64,000 nt of DNA from Solidesulfovibrio fructosivorans JJ] (GTDB lineage: Bacteria; Desulfobacterota; Desulfovibrionia; Desulfovibrionales; Desulfovibrionaceae). Of this stretch, positions 8,859 to 17,700 are shown piece by piece. A program made the translations under genes and the position numbers. The DNA lies in NCBI RefSeq assembly GCF_000179555.1, contig NZ_AECZ01000012.1, positions 60,648-124,647 on the forward strand. The letters run 5' to 3'. The notes under the pieces were generated by a model that was given only the letters and a program-made list of their open reading frames with translations, made no database searches and was not told where the DNA came from. Positions within the stretch are counted from its first letter, which is position 1. The number at the start of each line of letters is the position of its first letter.

Positions 8859-10076
8859 TTATGGCGAAGGAGCCGGCTTGGCAGTGCGCATGATCAGGCG
8901 ACGACTGAGAAGAAAAAGCAATACGGCAAGGAGAGCGATCGAGCCGCCGAGTATGAAGGGAGCTTTCGGGCTGATGCTGTCCCAAAGCAGCCCGGCCACA
9001 ATGCTTCCGGCTAGTGAAGAAAAGCCGAGGGACATATGAAAGATGCCCATGGCCGTCCCTTTGTGCGCTTCGTCGATGTTGTCTCGAATGAGGGCCTTGC
9101 CGATGCCTTCGGTGAGGCCCATGAACAGGCCGTAAAAGGGAAACAGCAACCAGACGGCGGACATCCCTGAAAAAGCAAAGCCAAAATAGACGATGGAGTA
9201 GAGCATCCAGCCGGAGACGACCATGCGCCATCTCCCGAAACGATCGCTCAACAAACCGAGAGGGTAGGAACTGAGGGCATAGACGGCATTGAAAAGGGTG
9301 TAGGCAAATATGGTTTGCAGATCGGACAGGCCGAGATTTTTTGCCCGCAAAATGAGAAACGTGTCGCTGGAATTGGCAAAAGCGAAAATGCCAAGCAAGC
9401 CGAGGGTGATCCAATAGCCCTTTGAAAGTTTCGGCAATGCTCTCTTTTGTCGGGGAATGCAGGCCCCTGCCGTCGTATCCAGTCGATTTCGTGTGTGCCG
9501 CTCTTTGAGGCCGAATGTCAGCCAGACAGCGGCGATGCCAGGAATCGTGGCAATGAGGAATATTGTCCGATACCGCCCTGGAAGAAGCGCCAGCAACCCC
9601 ATGCTGCAAAGAACGCCGATAATGGCTCCGGACGTGTCCATCATCCGGTGGAAGCCATAAGCCTTGCCTCCTCGGGAGGCCTCCACCGTATCGGCAATGA
9701 GCGTGTCGCGGGCGGTCGTGCGAAGCCCTTTCCCGAACCGGTCGATGGATCTGGCGAGAAAAACAAGCGGCCAGGAGAAGGCCAGGGCCATGAGCGGTTT
9801 CGACAACGCCGCCAGCCCGTATCCCCAGCGAATATAGGGCACGCGACGCCCGATTCGGTCGCAGTGCCAGCCGGAAAGGCCCTTCATGAGGCTGACGATG
9901 GCTTCGGCCACGCCTTCGATGATGCCTAAGACGACAACCGGAGCGCCGAGCGCCGTGGTCAGGAAAAGCGGCACCACGGGATAGAGCATTTCGGAGGCGA
10001 CATCCGTAAAAAAGCTCACCCAGCCCAGCTTTATGACGGTCTGGGGTAGGGAGATATTGGAGATTTTCGTTTTCAT
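8859..10076 (-). CDS. MFS transporter
   Basis: The 405-aa start at MKTKISNISLPQTV was chosen because longer in-frame sequence upstream reads into the kinase gene. Many hydrophobic helices are visible, and the MFS loop 2-3 signature appears as GWHCDRIGRRVPYI, with a repeat-like motif (LLSDRFGRWRM) after helix 8. The pattern RSIDRFGKGLRTTARDTLIAD is typical of MFS proteins annotated as drug or metabolite exporters in sulfate reducers. The substrate is unknown. It is 46 bases downstream of the histidine kinase gene and probably in the same transcript, which would put it under that two-component system. Confidence 0.82.
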   Translation of the reverse strand: MKTKISNISLPQTVIKLGWVSFFTDVASEMLYPVVPLFLTTALGAPVVVLGIIEGVAEAIVSLMKGLSGWHCDRIGRRVPYIRWGYGLAALSKPLMALAFSWPLVFLARSIDRFGKGLRTTARDTLIADTVEASRGGKAYGFHRMMDTSGAIIGVLCSMGLLALLPGRYRTIFLIATIPGIAAVWLTFGLKERHTRNRLDTTAGACIPRQKRALPKLSKGYWITLGLLGIFAFANSSDTFLILRAKNLGLSDLQTIFAYTLFNAVYALSSYPLGLLSDRFGRWRMVVSGWMLYSIVYFGFAFSGMSAVWLLFPFYGLFMGLTEGIGKALIRDNIDEAHKGTAMGIFHMSLGFSSLAGSIVAGLLWDSISPKAPFILGGSIALLAVLLFLLSRRLIMRTAKPAPSP

Positions 10077-10122
10077 GGTGTCTTTTTGCGGGCGGACCTC
10101 TTGTTTTCGGTGCGTGTCATCC

Positions 10123-11499
10123 TCATGAAACAGGAAAGCGCACACGGAATCGAAGGCCAGGGGCGGCATCCGAAAGTTCCATCGTTGCGTCATGAATATC
10201 CGAGACGGCCTTGACCAGGGCCAGTCCCAGACCGGAACCGCTGGTGCTGCGGCTCCGGTCCAGGCGGTAGAAACGTCTGAAGACGTTTTCCCGTTCCTCC
10301 GGAGGAATGCCGGGCCCGTTGTCGCTGACCGAGGCCAGGATACCGGCCGGCTCCCGGCTGACGGACAAGGCGATTTGCGTGCCTTCCGGGCAATGGCGGA
10401 TGGCGTTTTCCAGGAGGTTCGCAAACATCTGGGTGAGCAGCGCCCGGTCGCCCCGGACGATCGCCCCCGAGGCTATCCGGGTCACGATGGTTTGCCCCCT
10501 GTCCTCGGCCACGGCGACGTAGGCCTCGGCCAGGGTCTCCATGATTTCGGAGAGATCGACCGGTACAAACGCTTTTCGCCTCGCCCCGGATTCGATCTGG
10601 GCGATGCCCAGGATGGCGGAAAAGATGGACAGGATGTTGTCGGTGTCGCCGATGGCCGCGTCCAGAACCTCCTGGCATTCGGCGCCCGTGACGTGCCGCA
10701 GCCTGGCCCCTTCGAGGTGTTGCCGCAGCCGCGCCAGGGGCATGCGCAGGTCATGGGCGATGTCGCTCGAGACCTGGCGCAGGCTTTCCATGAGTTCCTG
10801 GATGCGGTCGAGCATGCCGTTGAGATTGGCCGCCAGTTGATCCAGTTCGTCGTTCGTGGCCCGGGTGGGAACGCGGTCCTCCAGGTTGCCGGCCATGATG
10901 GCCCGCGTGGTGCGGTTTACGGCGTCGATGCGGCGCAAAAATCCCATGGAGACCAGGATGCCGCCGCCTATGGAGAGCAGTAAGACACTGCCCATGCCCC
11001 AGCCAAAGGCGCGCAGGATGGCCTCCTTGGCTTCGTCAATGCGGTGGTCGTCTTCGCCGACCAGGAGATACGCGCCGCCTGGAAGCTCGCGGCCAAAGGC
11101 GATGACCTCGTGCTCACGGTCCTCGTCGTGGTCGGATTTCCCTGGCTTTTCCCTTGGTCGAGGCAAGGTCGTAAATCCCGCCACCTGCTCCGTGCGTTCC
11201 ATGTTGCCGGCCAACTTGCGACCGGAAGCGTCCAGGAGCAGGGCATAGGTCGGCGGCAGGCCGGACTTGCGCAACCGTTCTTCAAGGGACTGGATCAAGT
11301 CAGCCATGCCCCCGGTGCGCAACTCTTCGGAAAGGGTCGCGGCCTCCCGCCTCAGGGCGTCATGGACTTGTTGCTGGAGGGCCTGGCTGGCAATCCAATA
11401 GATAATGCCGAAGACCAGGGTGGCCGAAACGGAGAACAACCCCGCGAAGAGCGCGGCCAGCCGGAAGCTGGTGTTGCGAAAAAGCCTACTTCGGACCAT
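10123..11499 (-). CDS. Sensor histidine kinase, OmpR-partner type
   Basis: The 458-aa protein starts at MVRSRLFRNTSFR. It has a first membrane helix (LAALFAGLFSVSATLVFGII), a periplasmic region to about residue 165, a second helix, and HAMP (IDAVNRTTRAIMAGNLEDRV). The HisKA motif is SSDIAHDLRMPLARL, with N-box NLLENAIRH, G1 DNGPGIPPEER and G2 GSGLGLALVKAV. Its start overlaps the response regulator stop by 14 bases, the usual arrangement of a cognate pair. The build resembles metal- or envelope-stress kinases of the CusS/CopS group, but the ligand is not visible. Confidence 0.9.
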   Translation of the reverse strand: MVRSRLFRNTSFRLAALFAGLFSVSATLVFGIIYWIASQALQQQVHDALRREAATLSEELRTGGMADLIQSLEERLRKSGLPPTYALLLDASGRKLAGNMERTEQVAGFTTLPRPREKPGKSDHDEDREHEVIAFGRELPGGAYLLVGEDDHRIDEAKEAILRAFGWGMGSVLLLSIGGGILVSMGFLRRIDAVNRTTRAIMAGNLEDRVPTRATNDELDQLAANLNGMLDRIQELMESLRQVSSDIAHDLRMPLARLRQHLEGARLRHVTGAECQEVLDAAIGDTDNILSIFSAILGIAQIESGARRKAFVPVDLSEIMETLAEAYVAVAEDRGQTIVTRIASGAIVRGDRALLTQMFANLLENAIRHCPEGTQIALSVSREPAGILASVSDNGPGIPPEERENVFRRFYRLDRSRSTSGSGLGLALVKAVSDIHDATMELSDAAPGLRFRVRFPVS

Positions 11500-12163
11500 G
11501 CAGCATATACCCCGCGCCACGGACCGTGTGGATGAGATCGCAGCCGAACCCCCGGTCGACCTTGGCCCGCAACCGACTGATGTTGGTTTCCACGACATTG
11601 GTCTGGGGATCGAAATGGAAATCCCAGACTTTTTCCAGGAGCATGGTCCTGGTCACGATCCGGCCGGCGTTGCGCACAAGGTATTCCAGCAGTTTGAATT
11701 CCAAGGGCTTCAAGTCCAGGCTGTGGCCGGCCCGGCTGGCGGTGCGGGTCAGCAGATCCAGCTCCAGATCGGCGATGCGCAGTTGCGTGGTCACGTCGGC
11801 CAGCGGGGGCCGCCTGGCCAGCGCCTGCACCCGGGCGAGCAGTTCCGAAAAGGCGAACGGTTTGACCAGATAGTCGTCGCCCCCGGCTTCCAAGCCCTCG
11901 ACGCGGTCCTCGATGCTGCTTCGGGTGGTCAGAAAAAGGATCGGCGTCTTGGTGCCCGCCCCCCTGATCGTTTTCACAATGGCCAAGCCGTCCAGGCCAG
12001 GGAGCATCCGGTCCACGATCATCACGTCATAAGGACCCTCCGCCGCCAAGAACAGCCCCTCGCGTCCTTCGGCGGCATGGTCCACCACATAGCCCTGTTC
12101 CTTGAGCCCCTTGGCCACATAGGCCGCGGTTTCGGCATCGTCTTCGATCAAAAGTATTTTCAT
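11486..12163 (-). CDS. OmpR/PhoB-family response regulator
   Basis: The 225-aa protein starts at MKILLIEDDAETAAY. The receiver domain has the acidic pair ED at 7-8, phosphoacceptor Asp51 (IVDRMLPG), Thr near 84 and Lys in YLVKPFAF. The C-terminal winged helix carries LKPLEFKLLEYLVRN and ETNISRLRAKVD, and ends VRGAGYMLHGPK. It pairs with the kinase immediately downstream. Likely targets are the downstream MFS gene and the ABC/PepSY genes upstream, but no operator was identified. Confidence 0.92.
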   Translation of the reverse strand: MKILLIEDDAETAAYVAKGLKEQGYVVDHAAEGREGLFLAAEGPYDVMIVDRMLPGLDGLAIVKTIRGAGTKTPILFLTTRSSIEDRVEGLEAGGDDYLVKPFAFSELLARVQALARRPPLADVTTQLRIADLELDLLTRTASRAGHSLDLKPLEFKLLEYLVRNAGRIVTRTMLLEKVWDFHFDPQTNVVETNISRLRAKVDRGFGCDLIHTVRGAGYMLHGPK

Positions 12164-12239
12164 GGCACGTCCTCGTTGCCGGCAAAAGGGAATACAGAGT
12201 ACCTCGGGGGCGTATCGCCTGGCAACGCACGGTTGCCTT

Positions 12240-12761
12240 TTAGCGGCTGCGACGCCACCGCCAGACGAGCACCCCCCCGAGCAGCAAAGGAATTCCCAAG
12301 GCCACCGGCAGCACTCTGGCGGAGGCGACCACGGGCTTGCCGCGCACCGTAAACGCCGCAACCGGGCTGGTGACAAGCTCCCGGGTCTCCCGGCTGGCCA
12401 GGCAGACCACCAGGCGGTAGTGCCCGGCCGCGATCAGTCGCATGGGCCAGGTCGCGTTTACGGTCTGCCCTGGCTCCAACGTGGCGGCCGTCACGGCTTT
12501 GTGGGCGCTCCAATCTTCCAGATCCACGGGCTGTTCCTTGCCTGGGTCGGTCTGGAGCAGACTGATCCAGGCCACCAAGCCATGCTCCGGCATTGTGCCC
12601 GTGTTGCGGATGGACGTTTGAAAACTGAGCCGGTCGCCCATCCGGGGCGTGTCGGGATTGCCGGGAGCGGGCGTCAAACTCACGCTCAGGCCCGCCGACG
12701 CGGGAGTGGCTCCCCAAAAGACCAGTATCGCCAACACGCCCAGGATCCGTAAGGTGTTCAT
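12240..12761 (-). CDS. Exported, membrane-anchored Ig-like protein (ABC exporter partner)
   Basis: The 173-aa protein starts MNTLRILGVLAILVFWG with a clear signal peptide cut near ASAG. The middle is beta-rich (SLTPAPGNPDTPRMGDRL, TLEPGQTVNATWPM) and resembles CARDB/Ig-like folds. The C-terminus is a membrane helix (VLPVALGIPLLLGGVLVW) with a basic tail (RWRRSR), so it is anchored and faces the periplasm. It overlaps the upstream ABC permease gene by 4 bases (ATGA), so the three genes form one translationally coupled operon. Function is unknown. Confidence 0.72.
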   Translation of the reverse strand: MNTLRILGVLAILVFWGATPASAGLSVSLTPAPGNPDTPRMGDRLSFQTSIRNTGTMPEHGLVAWISLLQTDPGKEQPVDLEDWSAHKAVTAATLEPGQTVNATWPMRLIAAGHYRLVVCLASRETRELVTSPVAAFTVRGKPVVASARVLPVALGIPLLLGGVLVWRWRRSR

Positions 12762-13525
12762 AAGCCGCCTCCGCTGCGCAGCAGACGTTGAAAGGCATGG
12801 CGGGCAAACAGGACGAAAAGCGCCAGCCAGGCAAGGATTACCAGGGCGTGGGCCCATTGGGACAGGAGGGAGGCGGAATCGATGACGACCGCGTCGTAGG
12901 CATTGATAGCCGCCGCAAAGGGATTGATGGCGTCGAAGGCCATGCCCACCGTTGTCTGGCGCAGACTCGGCCCGAAGATGAGGGGGCTGGCCGCCAGGAG
13001 CAGCAGGACAAAGCTGGTCAAGAGTCCGCTTCGGGAGGAATCCAAGCGCGCCCCCAGGCCGAGGGCCAGACAGCCGAACCCGATGACCACCGGGGACCCG
13101 AACAGGGCCAGGACGGCGATACCCCCCATGAGGTTTTGTCCGGTGCTGCCGACCGCCCAAAGATATGGCAGGGCGAGCGCGAACAGCACGGCCCAGACGA
13201 TGACGATACCGCCGAGTTTGCCGAGCAGGATGCTCTCCGGGGCCACGGGCGTCAGCAACAACGGGGGAAGGCTGCCGCGATCCCGTTCGCCGGCCAGGGC
13301 ATCCACGCCGAGGATCACGGCGAGCAACGCCCCAAGGGCCGTGATCAAGCCGGCCATGTCATAGACGACCTGGGCGTTGTCGAGCAGGCTCAATTCGGTA
13401 TCGCTGACCAGCAGCAGACAGAAGATCGAAAGCGCCACGGCCATGGCCACGAGCCAGGCGAGGCCACGCGGGCTTCGCAGCAACGTTCCCGCCTCTTTTC
13501 GGGCAATGAGCATGGAGCTGTTCAT
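12758..13525 (-). CDS. ABC-2 type transporter permease
   Basis: The 255-aa protein starts MNSSMLIARKEAGTLLRS; the segment RKE-LRSPRGLAWLV is typical of ABC-2 permeases of the NosY/GldF group. Six hydrophobic stretches are visible, with the conserved ALAGERDRGSLPPLLLTPV between helices 2 and 3. It forms a half-transporter partner for the ATPase upstream (ATGA overlap) and is followed by the anchored Ig-like protein. Substrate is unknown. Confidence 0.85.
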   Translation of the reverse strand: MNSSMLIARKEAGTLLRSPRGLAWLVAMAVALSIFCLLLVSDTELSLLDNAQVVYDMAGLITALGALLAVILGVDALAGERDRGSLPPLLLTPVAPESILLGKLGGIVIVWAVLFALALPYLWAVGSTGQNLMGGIAVLALFGSPVVIGFGCLALGLGARLDSSRSGLLTSFVLLLLAASPLIFGPSLRQTTVGMAFDAINPFAAAINAYDAVVIDSASLLSQWAHALVILAWLALFVLFARHAFQRLLRSGGGL

Positions 13526-14433
13526 GTCGGCCTCCCCTCGGTCATGGTGAGGTAAAGGGATTCCAGACCGCCGCCTTCCCGCATGACTTCCGCCACCGGC
13601 CAGCCCGCGAAAAGCATCTCCCGCCAAGCGTCGGCGGCCGGGAGCCCCGGTTCGATCTCCACCAACCATGCGTCGCGATCCCTCGCCAGGATCGACACAT
13701 GTCGCGGCATTCTCGTTGCCGGCGGCAACTCCCCGGACCATTTGATCCGGTAACGCACCCGGCCGCCCTGGCTGTCCAGAAGTTCGGATACGGCCCCTTC
13801 GATGACCGTGCGGCCTTCCATCAGGATGCCGATACGGCCGCAGAGGCGGTCCACGTCGTCAAGCAGGTGGGTGCAAAGCAGGATGCCGATGCCCTGGCCG
13901 GCCAGATCGCGCAGGAGGTCATGGAGCTCCCGGCGTCCGCGCGGATCGAGTCCGTTGGTCGGCTCGTCGAGGATCAGGAGCTTCGGGGCGGGCAGCAGCG
14001 CCCGGGCCAGGGCCAGCCGTTGCCGCATGCCGCGCGAGAACATGCCGATGATCTGGCCGGGCTTCGGCGAAAGCCCCACCGTTGCCAGTTTGCGGTCGAT
14101 TTCCACCGAGGCCGGATGGCGCTCGTAGAGTCTCGAGAAAAAATCGAGGTATTCCGAGGCGGTCATCCAGTCATAAAAGCCGAACCGTTCGGGCAGCACG
14201 CCCAGTGCGCCGTGAATCGCCCGGGCGTCGGTTTGCGGATTGCGGCCAAGGACCCGAACCGTGCCGCTGTGGGGAGGCAAAAGCCCCAGCATGGCGGCGA
14301 TGGTCGTACTTTTCCCCGCCCCGTTGGGGCCGAGCAGGCCATAGATGTCCCCGGCGTCGCAGGCGAGGTTGACGCCACGGAGCACGTGTGTGCCGCCGCG
14401 ATGCAGATGCAGGTCGTTTATGGACAACAGCAT
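13522..14433 (-). CDS. ABC transporter ATP-binding protein (CcmA/NatA type)
   Basis: The 303-aa protein has Walker A GPNGAGKST, signature FSRGMRQRLALARALL (a variant of LSGGQ), and Walker B KLLILDEPTNGLDP, followed by an H-loop CTHLLDD. The C-terminal extension after about residue 215 is typical of ABC-2 exporters. A Shine-Dalgarno AAGGAGG precedes the ATG. It overlaps the permease by 4 bases. Confidence 0.92.
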   Translation of the reverse strand: MLLSINDLHLHRGGTHVLRGVNLACDAGDIYGLLGPNGAGKSTTIAAMLGLLPPHSGTVRVLGRNPQTDARAIHGALGVLPERFGFYDWMTASEYLDFFSRLYERHPASVEIDRKLATVGLSPKPGQIIGMFSRGMRQRLALARALLPAPKLLILDEPTNGLDPRGRRELHDLLRDLAGQGIGILLCTHLLDDVDRLCGRIGILMEGRTVIEGAVSELLDSQGGRVRYRIKWSGELPPATRMPRHVSILARDRDAWLVEIEPGLPAADAWREMLFAGWPVAEVMREGGGLESLYLTMTEGRPT

Positions 14434-14450
14434 GGCGAGCCTCCTTGCTG

Positions 14451-15245
14451 TCAGGCGTTGATCCGTTCGTCGTCAGCCCTGACCGCTTCCGGGTGACAGC
14501 CCGGACGGGTCGAGGTGAAAAGGAGGATGCAGGTCAGCATGCCCCCCACCAGAATGAGCGACGACGTTATCCGGCTGAAGTGGAGCCCGCCGCTGGCAAA
14601 GGGCTTGGTGAGCAGATCGCCGACGGTCGCGCCAAGAGGCCGCGTCAGGATGAAGGCCGCCCAGAACAGGAACGTGCGCGAGATTTCCGTCTGGAAGTAA
14701 AGGACCGCCAACACCAGCAAGGCGAGGCTGAAGACGACGGCGCCTCCGCCGTAGCCCAGGCCCGAGGTGTCGGCCAGAAAGTCGCCCAGCGCGGTGCCCA
14801 GGGTGTTGGAAAAAAGGATGGTCACCCAGTAGAAGAGCTCGACCTTGGGCGTGTGGATGTCACTGACCGACACCGAGCCGACGGAAAGCCACCACAGTCC
14901 GAGGATCAACAGCAGGGCCGTGAAAAGCAGCGACGAGCCGCCGACATAGCCGATGCCCAGGGACCGGTCGGCAAAATCCGCCATGGTCGTGCCGACCGTG
15001 GTGGTGGCGACGATGACGGCCCAATACAAAAAGCGGTTGAAGGTCTTGGACCGTACCTGCCAAATGGCGACGACCACGAAAAAGGCGAAAAAGATCACCG
15101 TGCTGACGGCATAGCCCAGGTGCATGGTCATGGAGAGGGCATCGCCGCCCGTTTCGCCAAGGGTCGTGGCCAGGATCTTGATGATCCAAAAGGTCAGCGT
15201 GACCTCTGGGACCTTGCTCATGTGCCGCTTAAGGGTGTCATTCAT
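14451..15245 (-). CDS. COG4705-type multi-pass membrane protein
   Basis: The 264-aa start at MNDTLKRHMSKVPEVT gives a protein with about eight hydrophobic segments arranged as repeats. Each repeat carries a motif of the form KI(L)A(T)TLGETGGD, GTTMADFADRS, NTLGTALGDFLAD and RPLGATVGDLL. These G-D repeats are characteristic of COG4705 'membrane-anchored' proteins of unknown function, which I recall occurring near PepSY genes and OmpR-type regulators, as here. The gene ends 17 bases before the ABC ATPase start. Confidence 0.82.
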   Translation of the reverse strand: MNDTLKRHMSKVPEVTLTFWIIKILATTLGETGGDALSMTMHLGYAVSTVIFFAFFVVVAIWQVRSKTFNRFLYWAVIVATTTVGTTMADFADRSLGIGYVGGSSLLFTALLLILGLWWLSVGSVSVSDIHTPKVELFYWVTILFSNTLGTALGDFLADTSGLGYGGGAVVFSLALLVLAVLYFQTEISRTFLFWAAFILTRPLGATVGDLLTKPFASGGLHFSRITSSLILVGGMLTCILLFTSTRPGCHPEAVRADDERINA

Positions 15246-15433
15246 GGCTGGCTCCTTACGGCCTCTGCCGTGATTGTTGGTTGCTTCCCGCCGGTCATGC
15301 CAAGCATGGTCGCAGCGCCCCTCCGCCTCGTTCACGCGTTCCACGGTCGCGGCGGGATGATGCGGGCAGTTTCCCCGGGGAGCCCTGTCAGTGGCTTTCG
15401 CATGACGGGGCCCGCCCGTTATGTGCCCTCCGG

Positions 15434-16000
15434 CTAATCGTCGTCCTCGTCATTGTGGAGCCTGGTCTTGATGATCTGGCCGGAGGTCCCGTCGATGACG
15501 ATTTCCTGCGAGGCCCCATTCTTGACCAGCGCGATCTCGAAACGGGGCTTGCCGTGCTTGTCCTTGAAGCCGGCTTCGATGGCTTTGCCGCCGGTTTGCT
15601 GTTCGGCCATGGTTACAGCCGCGCGCAGCGTAAGCTTCGACGCTTTGATCCCCGTCTGTTCATCGGCTTCATCGTCGAACAGGCGGCTGAAAAAGCCTTC
15701 CTGGTTGGTGCCCAGGATATTTCCGGACATCGGGTCGACAAGCGTTATTGACTCTTTGCCATTGGACAGGGAGGCGACGACGTAAACCGGCGTCCGGTTA
15801 CGCATGTGGTATTCGGCCTTGACGACCTGCCCGCCGTTTTTTTGTTCGACGGTGCCGATTGCCTGGATCAGGGAGGTCTTGACGCTGGCAAATGCCGCGA
15901 TGTCTTTTGCGTGTTCCCGCTCGGCCCTGGCCGTGCCGCCGAAGAATCCGGTGAGACAAAGTGCCGTAGCGATGATGCTGACCATCTTGAAGTGTTTCAT
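15434..16000 (-). CDS. Periplasmic protein with tandem PepSY domains
   Basis: The 188-aa protein starts MKHFKMVSIIATALCLTG with a signal peptide cut near ARAE. Two PepSY-like repeats follow: one around IQAIGTVEQKNGGQVVKAEYH with LVDPMSGNILG, the other around LRAAVTMAEQQTGGKAIEAGF with VIDGTSGQIIKT. The tail is acidic (HNDEDDD). Such proteins are secreted and may bind metals or inhibit peptidases. It lies upstream of the COG4705-type gene and is probably regulated by the same two-component system. AAAGGAGAT precedes the ATG. Confidence 0.85.
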   Translation of the reverse strand: MKHFKMVSIIATALCLTGFFGGTARAEREHAKDIAAFASVKTSLIQAIGTVEQKNGGQVVKAEYHMRNRTPVYVVASLSNGKESITLVDPMSGNILGTNQEGFFSRLFDDEADEQTGIKASKLTLRAAVTMAEQQTGGKAIEAGFKDKHGKPRFEIALVKNGASQEIVIDGTSGQIIKTRLHNDEDDD

Positions 16001-16217
16001 GGCATGATCTCCTTTCGGGGTTACCCCGAGTGAACGCTGCTGCGTTCGTTGGAGACAACATAGGAGGGGGAGATCACGGAGAAGTGGGGGAGACTATACA
16101 CTGGCGTAATATTTGCGGTCATAAAGCCAGTCGCGCTTGTTGATCGTTTCAATATGCCTGTGGCCTTCGAAAGGTTAAAAAGGTGAACCTCCTTCTCAGG
16201 AGGTCCACCTTCCCCAC

Positions 16218-16451
16218 CTATACCGCTGCTGTCTCCTTCAGCTTCTGCCACGCACCGGTCCCGACGACGCATCTGAAGCCCTCGCTCACCTTCGGCACCT
16301 CTCCTTGCTTTCCCATAAACCGATCCCAAAGCATTTCAATATCATCGAGAAGGACCGCGAGTTCGATGAGGTGTAACGCGCTTCGGAAGGAATAGTTCCT
16401 GCGAAGCGGGATATAGAATTCCTGGGTATCCGAAGTAAAATCTTTGCAAAA
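16218..16451 (-). pseudogene. Remnant of unrecognised protein, repeat copy 1
   Basis: An open frame of 77 codons has no ATG, GTG or TTG near its 5' end and reads in part TQEFYIPLRRNYSF, ALHLIELAVLLDDIEM and GFRCVVGTGAWQKLK. A second copy lies at 33066-33302 with matching segments (ALQLIELAVLLDNIEM, GFRSVVGTTG). Differences between the copies fall mostly at third codon positions in this frame (ttc/ttt, gtc/gtt, agg/aga, acc/act, gta/gtg), which supports a protein-coding origin. With no start codon, I read it as a truncated remnant. I do not recognise the family. Confidence 0.55.
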
Positions 16452-16526
16452 TCAGCAGGAAAAGTAGAATCGCCAGCTTCAGCTGGCAGCACCCGCCACT
16501 GATGCGCCAACTGAGTATCGTACTGG

Positions 16527-16842
16527 CGATCGCCGCCATGGACGCTGACGTCATCAGCATTGAAGCCAGCCGAAGCCGCATGGAATTGCTCTCAGTGTTT
16601 GCCGACTTCCACTATCCTAATGAGATCGGACCGGGCTCTACGACATCCACAGCCCGCGCGTGCCTTCCGTCGAAGAAATGGAGGCCATGCTGCTCCAAGC
16701 GGCAAAGGTCATCCCAGCCGAACGCTTGTGGGCCAATCCGGATTGCGGCCTCAAGACCCAGGACTGGCCGGAAACCCTGGCCGCTCTGAAAAACATGGTG
16801 GAAGCGGCCAGACGCGTGCGGACAACTCTTCGCATGTGCTAG
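16527..16842 (+). pseudogene. Truncated, frameshifted metE C-terminal fragment
   Basis: The fragment aligns with the last ~105 codons of the intact metE at 60661-62961: [18 protein letters not shown], then YPNEIGPG, then a one-base loss near 16632 that shifts the frame, then [18 protein letters not shown] and [13 protein letters not shown] in the next frame, ending at TAG. Nucleotide identity to the intact gene is high but not complete, so this is an old or horizontally acquired copy. No upstream part remains. It sits directly beside the B12 uptake operon. Confidence 0.9.
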
Positions 16843-16893
16843 GCCGTTTCGGGATAAGCGCATCCTCAACCGCTCATCGGAGTAACTGCATCG

Positions 16894-17700
16894 TTATCCC
16901 GATGAACGGGAAAAGCATCCCCCTGGCAAGGCCGTGACACGAGGTGTTCCCGTAAACGGATTGCTGTCAACAGCTAGGTTCCAGTCATAAGCGTCGGCCA
17001 GATGGCCTTCGCTGAGCACGTCAACCGGGCATCCCTCCGCGATGAGGGTTCCCTCTCGAACAAGCAGCATCCTTTCCGCATAGGCCGAAGCCAAGTTCAG
17101 GTCATGCGACACCATCACGACAGTCAGGCCGTGTTCGAGGCGGATATGTTCCAGCAAGTCCATTACGCGCATCTGATGTCCTGGATCGAGACTGGCCGTC
17201 GGTTCGTCCAGGAGGAGCACATCCGGTTCCCGACACAGCGCCTGGGCCAAGAGCACCCGGGCGCGTTCACCTCCGCTCAAGGTTCCCAGTCCTCGCTTTG
17301 CCAGATGCGCCACATTGGTCATATCCATGGACCGCTGCACCGCTTCCTTGTCTCGCCGTGTCTCCAGGCCCAACCAGCCCATCCGAGGGGCTCGTCCCAG
17401 CCGGACCGTCATCTCCACCGTAAATGGAATGTCCGCTTCGGGAGACTGTGGCAGATGCGCGACGGACCTCGCCATTCGTGCCGGGGGAAGGCTGGAGAGA
17501 GCGACACCCAGAAGCGTTATTCGCCCCTGGCAGTGCCGCTCGTGCCCGGCCAGGGCTCGCAGCAGCGTGGATTTCCCTGATCCGTTCGGCCCGACGATGA
17601 TGCAGCATTCCCCTTTTTTCACGGTCAAATCGAGAGGACCAAGGATGCGGCGGCCAGAAATATCGACCGTTAGGCCCTGGACGGCATAGACTGTGGTCAT
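16894..17700 (-). CDS. btuD: Cobalamin/iron-complex ABC transporter ATPase (BtuD type)
   Basis: The 268-aa protein has Walker A GPNGSGKST, signature LSGGERARV, Walker B DVLLLDEPTASLDP and H-loop VSHDLNLA, the pattern of the FecCD/BtuCD import family. It is the last gene of a translationally coupled operon (receptor, CbiZ, BtuF, BtuC, BtuD) under a cobalamin riboswitch. That context favours corrinoids over iron-siderophores as substrate. Start overlaps the permease stop by 4 bases. Confidence 0.88.
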   Translation of the reverse strand: MTTVYAVQGLTVDISGRRILGPLDLTVKKGECCIIVGPNGSGKSTLLRALAGHERHCQGRITLLGVALSSLPPARMARSVAHLPQSPEADIPFTVEMTVRLGRAPRMGWLGLETRRDKEAVQRSMDMTNVAHLAKRGLGTLSGGERARVLLAQALCREPDVLLLDEPTASLDPGHQMRVMDLLEHIRLEHGLTVVMVSHDLNLASAYAERMLLVREGTLIAEGCPVDVLSEGHLADAYDWNLAVDSNPFTGTPRVTALPGGCFSRSSG

